Shown: piece by piece, positions 44,525 to 53,852 of the stretch
How positions within the stretch are numbered: the first letter of the stretch is position 1
Layout: each line of letters opens with the position of its first letter
Assembly: GCF_038003085.1 (NCBI RefSeq)
Contig: NZ_JBBOOM010000001.1
Location: forward strand, 1,612,001-1,676,000
DNA length: 64,000 nt
Direction of reading: 5' to 3'
DNA from: Psychrobacillus sp. FSL K6-2836
Lineage (GTDB): Bacteria > Bacillota > Bacilli > Bacillales_A > Planococcaceae
Translations under genes and position numbers: made by a program
Notes under the pieces: generated by a model
The model's database searches: none
What the model saw: only the letters and a program-made list of their open reading frames with translations
What the model was told of the DNA's origin: nothing

Positions 44525-45688
44525 TTATTTTATTTTCTTTAATGCCATTTCCTCATACTGCTTTTGAATCATTTCAAATAATTCTGTACCTGGCTTAATA
44601 CCAGTCGTTCTTTCAATTGCAAACTGTATTCCTTTTTGTTCAATCATAGCTTGTATTTCATTTGCTTCTGGATCCTCTATAAAGTCATAGTGTAAAGCTG
44701 CTGCTATCCCTCTAGCTAAGTATAAAGGATTCTCCCTAAACATTTCTACATATTTGGTTGCAGGGCGGACAAGTCGATCATTATTTTTGAGTTTACGCAT
44801 CGGTGAACGCCCTACTCGAGTTGTATCATCTGATATATATGGGTTAGCAAAACGATTTATGATTTTTTGTACGTATTCAGCATGTGCTTTTTCATCAAAC
44901 GAGTAAGTTGCAGTCAAATATCTGCTAGTCTCCTTCAGCACTTGCTCAATCATTTCTCTTATTTCCGTTTTCTCAAGAGCCTCATGCATATTACGAATTC
45001 CGGCTAAATAACCAAAATAAGCAACAACAGCATGCCCTGTATTAACTGTGAACAATTTACGTTCAATAAACGGCTCCAAGTCCTGAACAAATGTAACTCC
45101 TTGAACTGGGGGATTGGTTCCTTTTATCTCTGACTCATCCACGACCCACTCGTAAAATGGCTCAACTGTTACCTCTAATTTATCGACATTTGTTTGGTTT
45201 GGGACAATTCGGTCTACTGCTGCATTTGGAAAGCTAAAATACGTTTCGAACTGGACCTTTTCGTCATTCGTTAACTCTTCATATACTTTTTCTTTTAAAA
45301 AGGTACTGCCACCAATCATATTTTCGCATGCAATAATTGTTAAAGCCTTTTTAGATTGTGTTAGTCGTTTTTTCAATCCCTTCGCTATTAATCCTGCTAT
45401 TAACGGAAGTATATTTGGTCCCACTGCAGCAGTTACAATATCTGCATTCGCTACCTCATCAATGACAAGCTCGGGATTTTTTAAACTGTTAATCGCATGA
45501 ACATTTTCTACGAGTAGCTCTTTGCGAGATGCCTCAGCAAGCTTTACAGTGTACTGTTTTTTCTCATTCAATAAATTAACGATTTCTGCATTCACATCTA
45601 CAAAACAGGTTCTATATCCTGACTTGTGCAATAATAAACCGATAAATCCCCTACCTATATTTCCTGCTCCAAAATGAACAGCATTCAT
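44525..45688 (-). CDS. mtlD: Mannitol-1-phosphate 5-dehydrogenase
   Basis: NAD-dependent enzyme of 387 residues that oxidises mannitol-1-phosphate to fructose-6-phosphate. The N-terminal VHFGAGNIGRGFIG binds NAD. The AACENMIGG-type motif (IIACENMIGG) and the FPNAAVDRIVP and NTGHAV segments are typical of the long-chain mannitol dehydrogenase family. It begins one base after mtlF ends, so the two are tightly coupled. GAAGGAG precedes the ATG. Length is normal. Confidence 0.96.
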   Translation of the reverse strand: MNAVHFGAGNIGRGFIGLLLHKSGYRTCFVDVNAEIVNLLNEKKQYTVKLAEASRKELLVENVHAINSLKNPELVIDEVANADIVTAAVGPNILPLIAGLIAKGLKKRLTQSKKALTIIACENMIGGSTFLKEKVYEELTNDEKVQFETYFSFPNAAVDRIVPNQTNVDKLEVTVEPFYEWVVDESEIKGTNPPVQGVTFVQDLEPFIERKLFTVNTGHAVVAYFGYLAGIRNMHEALEKTEIREMIEQVLKETSRYLTATYSFDEKAHAEYVQKIINRFANPYISDDTTRVGRSPMRKLKNNDRLVRPATKYVEMFRENPLYLARGIAAALHYDFIEDPEANEIQAMIEQKGIQFAIERTTGIKPGTELFEMIQKQYEEMALKKIK

Positions 45689-45689
45689 A

Positions 45690-46127
45690 TTAGTTCACTC
45701 CTTCAAAAAAGGAAAGAATATCCTTTGGTGAAGTTGCTTTAACTATCTTTTCTACATTCTCTACTTCTGAAACAGTAATTGCAATATTAGATAGGATATC
45801 TAAGTGATCATTACCTTTACCAGCAATTCCAAAAATAAGTTTTACTATATTGCCATCTCCAAAATCTACACCGTCTGGAACTTGAATAATAGCGATACCT
45901 GTTTCCTTCACTTCTTTTTTTGCATCATCTGTACCATGTGGAATTGCAACAAAGTTCCCCATATACGTTGATGTCATCTCTTCTCGTTCTAACATTTTTT
46001 CTATATAGCCAGACTCCACATAACCTTGGTCCACTAAAATCTGACCTGCTAAACGAATTGCTTCTTCCTTTGTTGCTAATTGTTGACTTAGTAAAATATT
46101 TTCTTCTGCTAAAATTGGTAATGCCAT
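45690..46127 (-). CDS. mtlF: PTS mannitol-specific EIIA
   Basis: EIIA-Mtl of 145 residues. The phospho-His is His64 in AIPHGTDDAKK. The protein takes phosphate from HPr and passes it to the IIB domain of MtlA. It is separate from MtlA in this organism, as in other Bacilli. ACGGAGG precedes the ATG. A 125-bp gap, filled by a repeat, separates it from mtlR. Confidence 0.95.
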   Translation of the reverse strand: MALPILAEENILLSQQLATKEEAIRLAGQILVDQGYVESGYIEKMLEREEMTSTYMGNFVAIPHGTDDAKKEVKETGIAIIQVPDGVDFGDGNIVKLIFGIAGKGNDHLDILSNIAITVSEVENVEKIVKATSPKDILSFFEGVN

Positions 46128-46166
46128 TGTAAAACGCCTCCGTTATTTTATATTTTCTCTAATAAG

Positions 46167-46267
46167 GTGAACTTCAATAAGTAGGTTGCCATCTCTCCCA
46201 CTTATACTTTGTTTCTTGGACCAAGCCTTGAAGAGGGAGTCCTACTGCCCAGTTAATGCGGGATAAA
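46167..46267 (+). repeat. Dispersed structured repeat overlapping the mtlR stop
   Basis: Second copy of the element at 15504. TTCAAT, CCCAC-TAT-CTTTGTT-CTTGG and CTGCCC-GTTAATGCGGGATAAATG blocks are aligned in the same order. On the plus strand it lies between mtlF and mtlR, and its final block GTTAATGCGGGAT encodes the last codons and the stop of mtlR on the minus strand. Confidence 0.65.
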
Positions 46268-48349
46268 TGCTTCAAATGCTTCTGCTAAAAATGAATGGAT
46301 TTGAGATTCATCTCCTGTTTCAAATAATTGTATACTTTGTTCATTTTGAATTACTAATGTACTGATCAAACTTAGTACTTCTAAACCTGCTGTTGAGAGT
46401 GATTCAGGTGAAAGTAATACAAGTAGTGTGTCCACTTCTACGTCACTTCCATCCATGCCTTTTATCCAAATAGTGTGTTCGAGCTTGTGAATAGTGAACG
46501 AAGGTTTTTGAACATATTCGTTACGAGTATGATATAGCGCAAGTTTTGTTCCTGGAATACCAATACCACCACTCTTTTCTCTCTCCAGCAATGCTTCTAC
46601 AACCAGTTCCTTTTCTTCAATGATTTGACTATCCTCCAGCAACGCACAAAACTCTTGTATGTATTGCTTGACTGTAGATTGCTGTTTTAGCAACGAAAGT
46701 CGGAAATTGGTCAATATCCTTAGCATTACCCCTGAGTAATAATGTAGCTTTTCTATTTTTTCCGTTAATATGTCTACAGTTGGATGACTTTCCTTAACTG
46801 ATGGATGAGCTTTTTGTACAAGCATTTTCCTTCTTGCATATAATTGAACTTGGTTAATCTCTTCTGTAGTTAAAAAAGGGTTCACCATAATGTACTCTCT
46901 GTGAAAATCCTGCAGGTAAATTGTGGATATAATGAGATCTCTATCCGTAATAGTGTCGGCCAGCTTATTTAGTTCAAATACGGAAATATTAGCTACTTCC
47001 GAAATCTCTTGAATTTCCCTTAGTAGCCGTGATGCCAGTAATTTAGAAGTTCCAATTCCACTGGAACAAATAATATAAGCCTTTAGGTCTCCCTTACCTA
47101 ATACCCCAATTAAGGCAGATCCAAAATGCATAACCAAATATCCAATTTCTTCGTTTGGGACTAGTAGCTTTGGAAAGACTTTTCTAGCAGCAGCCTTTAC
47201 TTGGTCAAACAAATCCGCATAATTCGTTTGAATTTCCTCTAGTAAGGGGTTCACTATACCCATATTTTGCTCAATACGATAGATAGCAGGCTTTAAATGA
47301 GTAACGAGTCCTTCAAGAAGGGATTCATTGTCTGATAGGTGGAAGCCAGTTTGCTTCTCCATCTCTCGAATTAATCTCTTCGCCTGTCTATATAATTCTA
47401 AATTGGAAGCCTCAACTAATACCCCTTCTTGTTGACGAAGTTTAGCTCCTTGAAGATGCATCGTTATATATCCTACCTCTGCTTCTGGGATATCCACCTC
47501 GAAACGGTCCATGAGCATATTAATAATTTTTTTTGCAATAGGATATTCTGGTTCAAGCGAAATTTGTTTTAAATATGCTTCATCAATAGTAATGTTTTCT
47601 CCCTGCAAAATTCGTTCAATAGCCAAAGCAAGATGAACGATTAACCCAACGTAAGCACTATCTGTCATCGACAAAGAGAAATCCGGATATAGATCCTTCA
47701 TTGCTTCTTCAATCATTCCTAACTTTTCTCTATCAACAAGATGCATTAATCTTTCAGAAATTGGATCCTCATAATTGCTCGATTTTTGATGAATCTTTTC
47801 TTTTATTAAGGAGAACAATCCTTCTTCCTTCAAGGTTTTAGATAATGCATAGCTTATAGCTCTACGTTTTGCATTTTCCGTCCCTGATAGTTCTACACCA
47901 TACCCTCTTTTTTTCAAAATAGAAAGCTGGACAGGCTGTAGTTGCTCCTCTAATTTCATCAAATCTGCACTGACGGTTGAAATGGAGACTCCTAGATCCT
48001 TGGAAAGGGAATAGAGCTTGACCGGATCAGCAGCTTCATACAAGATACATAGGATTAATGTTAACCTTTCTTCCAACGTGTATTCCCTCTGCGTGAACTT
48101 TTTAAGCTGATGAACTAATTCTTGCTTTCTTTGTTCGTTCCCTATGATTTGTACACCGACTCCTGATTTTCTAATCAGTTCGAGCTGATAGGAATCTAAA
48201 ATACTTTGGACATTATTTAAATCTCGCTGGATAGTTCGTGAACTCACATCGATTTTTTTAGATAATTCTTTAATCGTTATTTCTTCCTGCTCTACTATTA
48301 ATGCTTCAATAATCATCTTTTCTCTGCTCGAAATAAATATAATCAACAC
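46253..48349 (-). CDS. mtlR: Mannitol operon activator MtlR (PRD-type)
   Basis: PTS-regulated activator of 698 residues. An N-terminal HTH (ELSKKIDVSSRTIQRDL) is followed by a second HTH-like region, two PTS regulation domains (about 185-290 and 295-400), an EIIB-gat-like domain (YIICSSGIGTSKLLASRL near 420) and an EIIA-like domain (IGIPGTKLALYHT near 600). PRD and EII-like sites receive phosphate from HPr and EIIA/EIIB and set activity. The TTG start at 48349 sits very close to its GAGGTG, so the true start is uncertain. The last codons come from a repeat. Located between mtlA and mtlF. Confidence 0.93.
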   Translation of the reverse strand: MLIIFISSREKMIIEALIVEQEEITIKELSKKIDVSSRTIQRDLNNVQSILDSYQLELIRKSGVGVQIIGNEQRKQELVHQLKKFTQREYTLEERLTLILCILYEAADPVKLYSLSKDLGVSISTVSADLMKLEEQLQPVQLSILKKRGYGVELSGTENAKRRAISYALSKTLKEEGLFSLIKEKIHQKSSNYEDPISERLMHLVDREKLGMIEEAMKDLYPDFSLSMTDSAYVGLIVHLALAIERILQGENITIDEAYLKQISLEPEYPIAKKIINMLMDRFEVDIPEAEVGYITMHLQGAKLRQQEGVLVEASNLELYRQAKRLIREMEKQTGFHLSDNESLLEGLVTHLKPAIYRIEQNMGIVNPLLEEIQTNYADLFDQVKAAARKVFPKLLVPNEEIGYLVMHFGSALIGVLGKGDLKAYIICSSGIGTSKLLASRLLREIQEISEVANISVFELNKLADTITDRDLIISTIYLQDFHREYIMVNPFLTTEEINQVQLYARRKMLVQKAHPSVKESHPTVDILTEKIEKLHYYSGVMLRILTNFRLSLLKQQSTVKQYIQEFCALLEDSQIIEEKELVVEALLEREKSGGIGIPGTKLALYHTRNEYVQKPSFTIHKLEHTIWIKGMDGSDVEVDTLLVLLSPESLSTAGLEVLSLISTLVIQNEQSIQLFETGDESQIHSFLAEAFEAFIPH

Positions 48350-48379
48350 CTCATTTCTAACAATCCAAAATCATTGGCA

Positions 48380-48408
48380 AAACTCAGCCTATAAAATAGG
48401 CCGAGTTT
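48380..48408 (-). terminator. Weak hairpin between mtlA and mtlR
   Basis: On the minus strand AACTCGGCCTA pairs with TAGGCTGAGTT (one G-U) with a short loop, followed by only TTTT. It may lower read-through into mtlR. Confidence 0.6.
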
Positions 48409-48419
48409 CGGATGTGTCT

Positions 48420-49856
48420 TTATTTTTTTAGTTGCTCAATTAGCTCATCATATTTCGGGCTATTTAAGAAATTCTCTACAGAAATATGATGTGCATTTGG
48501 CGATTTATCCTTCGCACGGCTCGTTAAATCCTTATGAGTAATAATTACTTCTGCATCTGCTGGAAGATTGCTTATAGCTGTATTTGTTACAGATACATCA
48601 AGACCCTCTTTTTTCATTTTGTTTCTTAGAATAGAAGCTCCCATAGCACTTGATCCCATCCCCGCGTCACAAGCGAATATAACATGCTGTACATTTGCAA
48701 GGGAAGTCTCTTGAATAGATCCAGCTGTTGCCGTTGGTTTTATAAATTCAGAAGCTCTACTTTCTTTCCCTTTAAGTGAAGAAGTTTTTTCTGTTGCTTT
48801 TAGTAAATCGTCCTCCGCTACATCTTTAGATGTTTTAAGAATAATAGAAGCGATCAAGAAGGATACTGCAGTTGCAACTACTACGGCTAATATAACTCCT
48901 AAATGACTTCCTTTCGGAGTTAATGCTAATATTGAGAATATACTTCCTGGTGATGGTGCTGCCACTAAACCAGCGTTGAATAATTGAAGTGTGAAGATAC
49001 CAGATGCTCCACCGGCAATGGCTGCTACAAGTAAAAATGGCTTCATCAAAATATAAGGGAAGTAAATTTCATGAATCCCACCTAGGAAATGAATAATGAC
49101 TGCTCCAGGTGCAGTTTGTTTAGCCGCTCCTTTTCCAAAGAACATGAATGCAAGTAAAATACCAAGACCAGGACCTGGGTTTGACTCTAATAAGAATAGC
49201 ATGGACTTACCTGCGTCTGCAGCCTGCTCAATTCCCAATGGTCCTAATATCCCATGATTAATAGCATTATTTAAGAATAATACTTTAGCTGGCTCTATGA
49301 AAATACTTGCAAGTGGTAATAGATTTGCATCAAATATAAATTGAACCCCAGCTGCAAGGAAATCCGTCAATGCGTTGACTGCTGGTCCTATTAGTTTGTA
49401 TGCAAATAGTGTTAAACCACCACCGATAATACCTGCTGAAAAGTTATTTACGAGCATTTCAAAACCAGCTCTAATTTTACCTTCAACTAGCTTATCAAAT
49501 TGCTTGATAGCCCATCCACCTAGTGGACCTACTATCATCGCACCAAGGAACATTGGGATATCTGCTCCAACAATTACTCCCATTGTTACAGTTGCACCGA
49601 CTACTCCACCTCGTATTCCGTGAACGAGACGACCTCCAGTAAAACCTATTAAAATTGGCAGTAAATAATTGATCATCGGATCGACTAGCTCCGCAAATTC
49701 TGCATGAGGGAACCATCCAGTTGGTATAAATAAAGCTGTAATGAGACCCCATGCGATAAACGCACCGATATTCGGCATAATCATGCCACTTAAAAAGCTA
49801 CCAAAACGTTGTACTTTAACCTTGAACGCCGATTGTTCTTGTTGTTCTGTACTCAT
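48420..49856 (-). CDS. mtlA: PTS mannitol-specific EIICB
   Basis: Mannitol permease of 478 residues, the same length as B. subtilis MtlA. The first 340 residues are the IIC domain, with eight or so helices and the conserved GIRGG and GGIHEIYFPY motifs. After a linker, the IIB domain has its phospho-Cys in FACDAGMGSSAMG. It takes up mannitol and phosphorylates it. ATG 49856 is used, nine bases after GGGAGG; the ATG at 49865 abuts that site. It opens the operon mtlA-mtlR-mtlF-mtlD-ptsH-ptsI. Confidence 0.96.
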   Translation of the reverse strand: MSTEQQEQSAFKVKVQRFGSFLSGMIMPNIGAFIAWGLITALFIPTGWFPHAEFAELVDPMINYLLPILIGFTGGRLVHGIRGGVVGATVTMGVIVGADIPMFLGAMIVGPLGGWAIKQFDKLVEGKIRAGFEMLVNNFSAGIIGGGLTLFAYKLIGPAVNALTDFLAAGVQFIFDANLLPLASIFIEPAKVLFLNNAINHGILGPLGIEQAADAGKSMLFLLESNPGPGLGILLAFMFFGKGAAKQTAPGAVIIHFLGGIHEIYFPYILMKPFLLVAAIAGGASGIFTLQLFNAGLVAAPSPGSIFSILALTPKGSHLGVILAVVVATAVSFLIASIILKTSKDVAEDDLLKATEKTSSLKGKESRASEFIKPTATAGSIQETSLANVQHVIFACDAGMGSSAMGASILRNKMKKEGLDVSVTNTAISNLPADAEVIITHKDLTSRAKDKSPNAHHISVENFLNSPKYDELIEQLKK

Positions 49857-49905
49857 TTTCGTCATCCTCCCTTACTTAATTTATTTAAGTTTCTTGTTGT
49901 CTATC

Positions 49906-49953
49906 ATATTAAAGCGTTTACATTTAGTATTCAACAAAATGTAAACGCTATCA
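49906..49953 (-). promoter_or_regulatory. mtlA promoter with two cre boxes
   Basis: On the minus strand TTGAAT (49929-49934) and TAATAT (49906-49911) with a 17-bp spacer. One cre-like box (TGTAAACGCTTTAA, 49909-49922) lies in the spacer and over the -10. A second (TGTAAACGCTATCA, 49940-49953) lies upstream of the -35 on the other strand. Together they form an inverted AGCGTTTACATTT / AAATGTAAACGCT pair. Control by CcpA is inferred. Confidence 0.75.
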
Positions 49954-50016
49954 TGTCTTCTTTATTCACGCCAAAATTGAACTTGATTGGTTGTCATAAT
50001 TACTGAAGTAACGAAT

Positions 50017-51117
50017 TTACTTTAGATTACCTGTACTAATAATAGAAGTTTCTACGTGAACGTCTACCTGTAGTTTGCTAATAATATCATTAGTTTTCTC
50101 TTTATCCCATTTACCATGATAATGTTTCCGGAATTCTTCCGCTAAACCAATGGGGTCTACTTCTAATTCTTTTAACTTATCTAGAAATTCTTCGACCTGC
50201 TTGGAGGTATGCTTGTCTATATCCTCTTCCAATTCGGATAATTTTTCCATACTTTCTAGTTCACCAACTCTATATCCTACATAATCTACAAGAGTTCCTT
50301 CCATTTTTAAAGTAATAGATAACTTTGGTGCTTCCATACTTTTATTACTTTTCATCTTTACCTTATTACTGATTAAATCCAACACAAGCTTATCTTCTTC
50401 TCCATCTCCTAGGTCTAAAGCTAACGGTGCAAGGTTTTTTCTCCCCTGGAGTGCTTGTATTATAAGTGCTTCGTTATGGGGTATACTTTCTAACATTTCT
50501 TTCCCCTTAAATAAGGCAACCTCTTCGATTTTAATTATCCCATCTTTTTTATCAACTATCGGAACAATAGAATCATGGACTGTACTAGTTTGGGTATATA
50601 TAAAGTCATGAATATTCGTATTTGGATTGAAAGCAGTATTAATACTAGGCTGTAATAGATCATTAATATATAAATTGACATTTGGTTTGTCTGGGTAATC
50701 AGCTTTTAACATTTCTTCACCATTTTCCTTTACAATAGCAATAAGTACCTTATTGCCAACTGATGAATCCCGATATAAATGTCGTATCACTTTCCTCATT
50801 CTTCCATGCTTTGCAAATTCCTCATTGAAAAGCACTACCCTTAGCTGATTTAAGACAATTTTTTTGTCCGATTGCATTTCGATCTCAACAATCCCTTTAG
50901 AAATCATATCTGTAGTTACCGAGAAGAGTTGCGTATTCTCTTTAGCCTCTGGTGAAAATTGTGGAATTGCAACAGTTAATTTCATCATTTCTTCATCAAT
51001 ATAGTCAAATGAGAGTGTACTAACCATTCCAATATCCTCTAAAGGCACTTTCAGCTCTTTATCGGAGCAACCGGTTAACAATATCGTTAAAACGAGTAGT
51101 ATGATACTCTTCTTCAT
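50017..51117 (-). CDS. Spore germination lipoprotein, Ger(x)C family
   Basis: C subunit of a GerA-type germinant receptor, 366 residues. A signal peptide with lipobox LLTGC (Cys17) anchors it in the spore inner membrane. The rest matches the Ger(x)C family (DIGMVSTLSFDYIDE, QLRVVLFNEEFAKHG and a C-terminal helical part). ATG 51117 has AGGTGA six bases upstream; an earlier in-frame ATG at 51174 lacks one and would spoil the signal peptide. It overlaps the B subunit stop by four bases. It ends the operon. The germinant is unknown. Confidence 0.93.
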   Translation of the reverse strand: MKKSIILLVLTILLTGCSDKELKVPLEDIGMVSTLSFDYIDEEMMKLTVAIPQFSPEAKENTQLFSVTTDMISKGIVEIEMQSDKKIVLNQLRVVLFNEEFAKHGRMRKVIRHLYRDSSVGNKVLIAIVKENGEEMLKADYPDKPNVNLYINDLLQPSINTAFNPNTNIHDFIYTQTSTVHDSIVPIVDKKDGIIKIEEVALFKGKEMLESIPHNEALIIQALQGRKNLAPLALDLGDGEEDKLVLDLISNKVKMKSNKSMEAPKLSITLKMEGTLVDYVGYRVGELESMEKLSELEEDIDKHTSKQVEEFLDKLKELEVDPIGLAEEFRKHYHGKWDKEKTNDIISKLQVDVHVETSIISTGNLK

Positions 51118-52196
51118 TTTGATCTCACCTGCTTTTTTCGAACTAAATGTATTAGGCATAAAAAAATTGGCCATATGATTACTATATATTCTATATAAAT
51201 ACTTGCATCAAAAAGCTTCTGTTGAAATTCACGGTTAATGGGAAGCATTATAACCCCAAATGTTGCCGCTGCAATAAAATATACATGGTATTTATTTTTT
51301 TTGGATCTAATGGAATCCAATCCCTTTCTTGCGCTCCACAAGTATACCGCTGCCGTCGTTAGTATTAAAGAAACCCAAAACGTAATACCCATGATATCGA
51401 TTCGTTCTACAAAAGAGAACTCACCAGCTTTAAATAGGTGCAGTACCGAAAATTCAACATGCTCTAACTGCCATTCTGAGTAGTACATCACACTCACCAC
51501 TGTTGTAATAAATACTAAGGAAATTGTAATCCATATCCCAATCATGGCATGTTTAAATGCCTTTTTTTGATCAATTATATATGGAAAATAAAACATAATT
51601 AATTCATATCCAAGAATTGATAAATAACCTTGCTGCATAGCTTTGAAAAACTCCTTTGAAGTAAAATTAAACAAAGGAAATATATGACTTAGATCACCTT
51701 TTTCAATGCCCCACCTTAAAAAGTACACCATCGGCATAGCTAAAAAAAAGGTTAACGTGCAGAAACGTGCAATTGTTTTAATACCACCGTTAACAATATA
51801 AGTAAGAAGTAGAAGCACTAATAGAATGGTTACAGTAGTAGTTTGTTCAGGTAACGCAGTAGTTTGTATCAGATTCATATAGTTACTAATTACAGCAGCA
51901 ATCAACAAAGTAAAATGGAGAACTATTAAGACATTAATCCCCTTCCCCATCCACTTCCCTAACAGTATTTCATTGATACGAAACAAGTTATCCCCTTTAT
52001 ACTGAGAACAAATCCATACCATGGGCCATAAGGTTATAGTTGCTATGATTCCAAAATAGATTGGCATAAGCACCTGACTATAGCCTAGAACACTTAATCT
52101 TTGAGGAGCGGAGAGAAGCCCAGTTCCAACCATTGTATTTTGCACTAAAAAAATTACGTGGTATACTCCTAGGACTTTTAAGTTCTTTTGACTCAA
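51114..52196 (-). CDS. Spore germination permease, GerAB/YndE family
   Basis: B subunit of the germinant receptor, 360 residues with about ten helices (APC superfamily, YndE/GerAB group). VQNTMVGTGLLSAPQRLS near the start is the typical first helix, and the GYELIMFYFPYI segment is mid-protein. It is thought to bind the germinant within the membrane. The TTG start has GGAGGGAG upstream. It lies 24 bp after the A subunit gene and overlaps the C subunit, in the classical order A-B-C. Confidence 0.93.
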   Translation of the reverse strand: MSQKNLKVLGVYHVIFLVQNTMVGTGLLSAPQRLSVLGYSQVLMPIYFGIIATITLWPMVWICSQYKGDNLFRINEILLGKWMGKGINVLIVLHFTLLIAAVISNYMNLIQTTALPEQTTTVTILLVLLLLTYIVNGGIKTIARFCTLTFFLAMPMVYFLRWGIEKGDLSHIFPLFNFTSKEFFKAMQQGYLSILGYELIMFYFPYIIDQKKAFKHAMIGIWITISLVFITTVVSVMYYSEWQLEHVEFSVLHLFKAGEFSFVERIDIMGITFWVSLILTTAAVYLWSARKGLDSIRSKKNKYHVYFIAAATFGVIMLPINREFQQKLFDASIYIEYIVIIWPIFLCLIHLVRKKQVRSK

Positions 52197-52220
52197 GTTC
52201 TCCCTCCTCCGTTTAAAATA

Positions 52221-53717
52221 TTATTTCTTGGGCGATTTGGAAATCCCCGATTTCTTAGTCAAATACTTAGTCGGAAATCTAATGATGCCATTCAATAAAT
52301 CCGTTGCCTTTCTAGGAATAACAGGACTCATATAAGGCTTTCCTAGGGAGTCAATTCTTAAAAGATGGACCATTAACCAAGTAAAAGCAATCATTTGCCC
52401 AAACAAGCCAAACAATCCGGCTGAAATAATGAAAATATATCGTACAAACCTGCTAGTATTACTAACTAAGAAGATAGGTGGTAAAAAGGAAAGTAATGCT
52501 GAAGTAGCAACAAGTACAACCAAGATATTACTAATCAGTCCCGCCTCAACAGCTGCAGTTCCAATTACAATACCCCCTACGATACCTATTGTTTGCCCTA
52601 CTTTAGCCGGCATTCGAGACCCTGCTTCCCTTAGTACTTCAATAATGAGTTCGATAAATAACACTTCAAATAGGGGTGGAAACGGTACCTTAGCTCTAGA
52701 TTCCTGTAGGTTTAGTAGAAGCTCATAAGGGAGAATTTCTGGATGAAATGTCAAAGCTGATACGTACAATGGAGTGATTGTGATTGTTAAAAAGAACCCA
52801 AAAAATCGAAGCATTCTTAGTAAGGAAGCCGTTGTCCAGCGATTATAATAATCCTCTACAGACATGAACATTTCCATAAAAGTGACTGGACAGATCATTA
52901 CAGCAGAACTATTTTCCATAAAAACGACAATTCTTCCATCATGCAAATAGCCACTTACCGTATCTGGACGCACCGTTAAATAGTACTGTGGAAAAGGAGA
53001 TAGAGGATTATCCTCTATCAATTGTTTGAGAATCGTGACATCTGTATAGGCCGGGTGATCTAACTTATCAATTCTATCTTTCAAAACTTCTAGGTTATCT
53101 TTGTTTACAATGCCATCCATATAAACTACGGAAATTTTTGTATCCGTTTCAGTTCCTATTGTAAATGTTTCATTTTTCAGCATCGGACTTTTAATACGTC
53201 TCTTTACTAAAGAGATATTCGTTTCTAACGATTCTGTAAAAGCATCCTGCGGGCCTATTACGGTAGATTCTACCTCTGTATTTGTGATAGAACGGGTTGG
53301 TGCGCTGTATGTATCAATACTAAGTAATTGAAAGGTATTGTGAAAAAACAAAACGGTATGTCCAGAGATAACCCTTGTAGTTATCCCTTGTATATCCTTA
53401 TCCTCAATAGAATCTGAAACCTGGTGTATTTGATTGATATAGTTTGTGAGAGGAATGAAAACCATCGTTTGCATCGTCATCTTTTCCACTAATGAATTAG
53501 AATATATAACAGTAACTACACCTTCATCTGTAGCAATTTTTTTAAATATAATATCGTCTATCTCAGATGTCTGTTTTTTAATATTTTCCAGTCTTTCTGT
53601 AACTTGGTCCTTTTGTTCTTGCGTTGGTTCTTGCATTGGTTCTTCGTATTCTATTTTTGTTGATTTCTTTTGGGATGATCCACCTAAAGTGGCACGCACT
53701 AACTTCCCTATTTTCAC
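52221..53717 (-). CDS. Spore germination protein, GerAA/GerKA family
   Basis: A subunit of the germinant receptor, 498 residues. A soluble N-terminal region of about 285 residues (with VVYMDGIVNKDNLEVLKDRI, quoted in part, and the second subdomain) precedes four or five helices and a short C-terminal tail. FPPLFEVLFIELIIEVLREAG and RMPAKVGQTIGIVGG are highly typical. I favour GTG 53717; the longer GTG 53726 is almost on top of AGGAG. It is the first gene of the operon, and its expression should be in the forespore (family knowledge). Confidence 0.93.
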   Translation of the reverse strand: MKIGKLVRATLGGSSQKKSTKIEYEEPMQEPTQEQKDQVTERLENIKKQTSEIDDIIFKKIATDEGVVTVIYSNSLVEKMTMQTMVFIPLTNYINQIHQVSDSIEDKDIQGITTRVISGHTVLFFHNTFQLLSIDTYSAPTRSITNTEVESTVIGPQDAFTESLETNISLVKRRIKSPMLKNETFTIGTETDTKISVVYMDGIVNKDNLEVLKDRIDKLDHPAYTDVTILKQLIEDNPLSPFPQYYLTVRPDTVSGYLHDGRIVVFMENSSAVMICPVTFMEMFMSVEDYYNRWTTASLLRMLRFFGFFLTITITPLYVSALTFHPEILPYELLLNLQESRAKVPFPPLFEVLFIELIIEVLREAGSRMPAKVGQTIGIVGGIVIGTAAVEAGLISNILVVLVATSALLSFLPPIFLVSNTSRFVRYIFIISAGLFGLFGQMIAFTWLMVHLLRIDSLGKPYMSPVIPRKATDLLNGIIRFPTKYLTKKSGISKSPKK

Positions 53718-53852
53718 AAGAACCACTCTCCTACATAAAGATTTCCTTAGTTTGCCACGCCTTTCGAAAAATATGTATTTTAAACATGAGAATATCTTGT
53801 AATGAAACTATTTTGATGGATGGACGTATTAGTAAAAAGAGGTGATTTAGTG

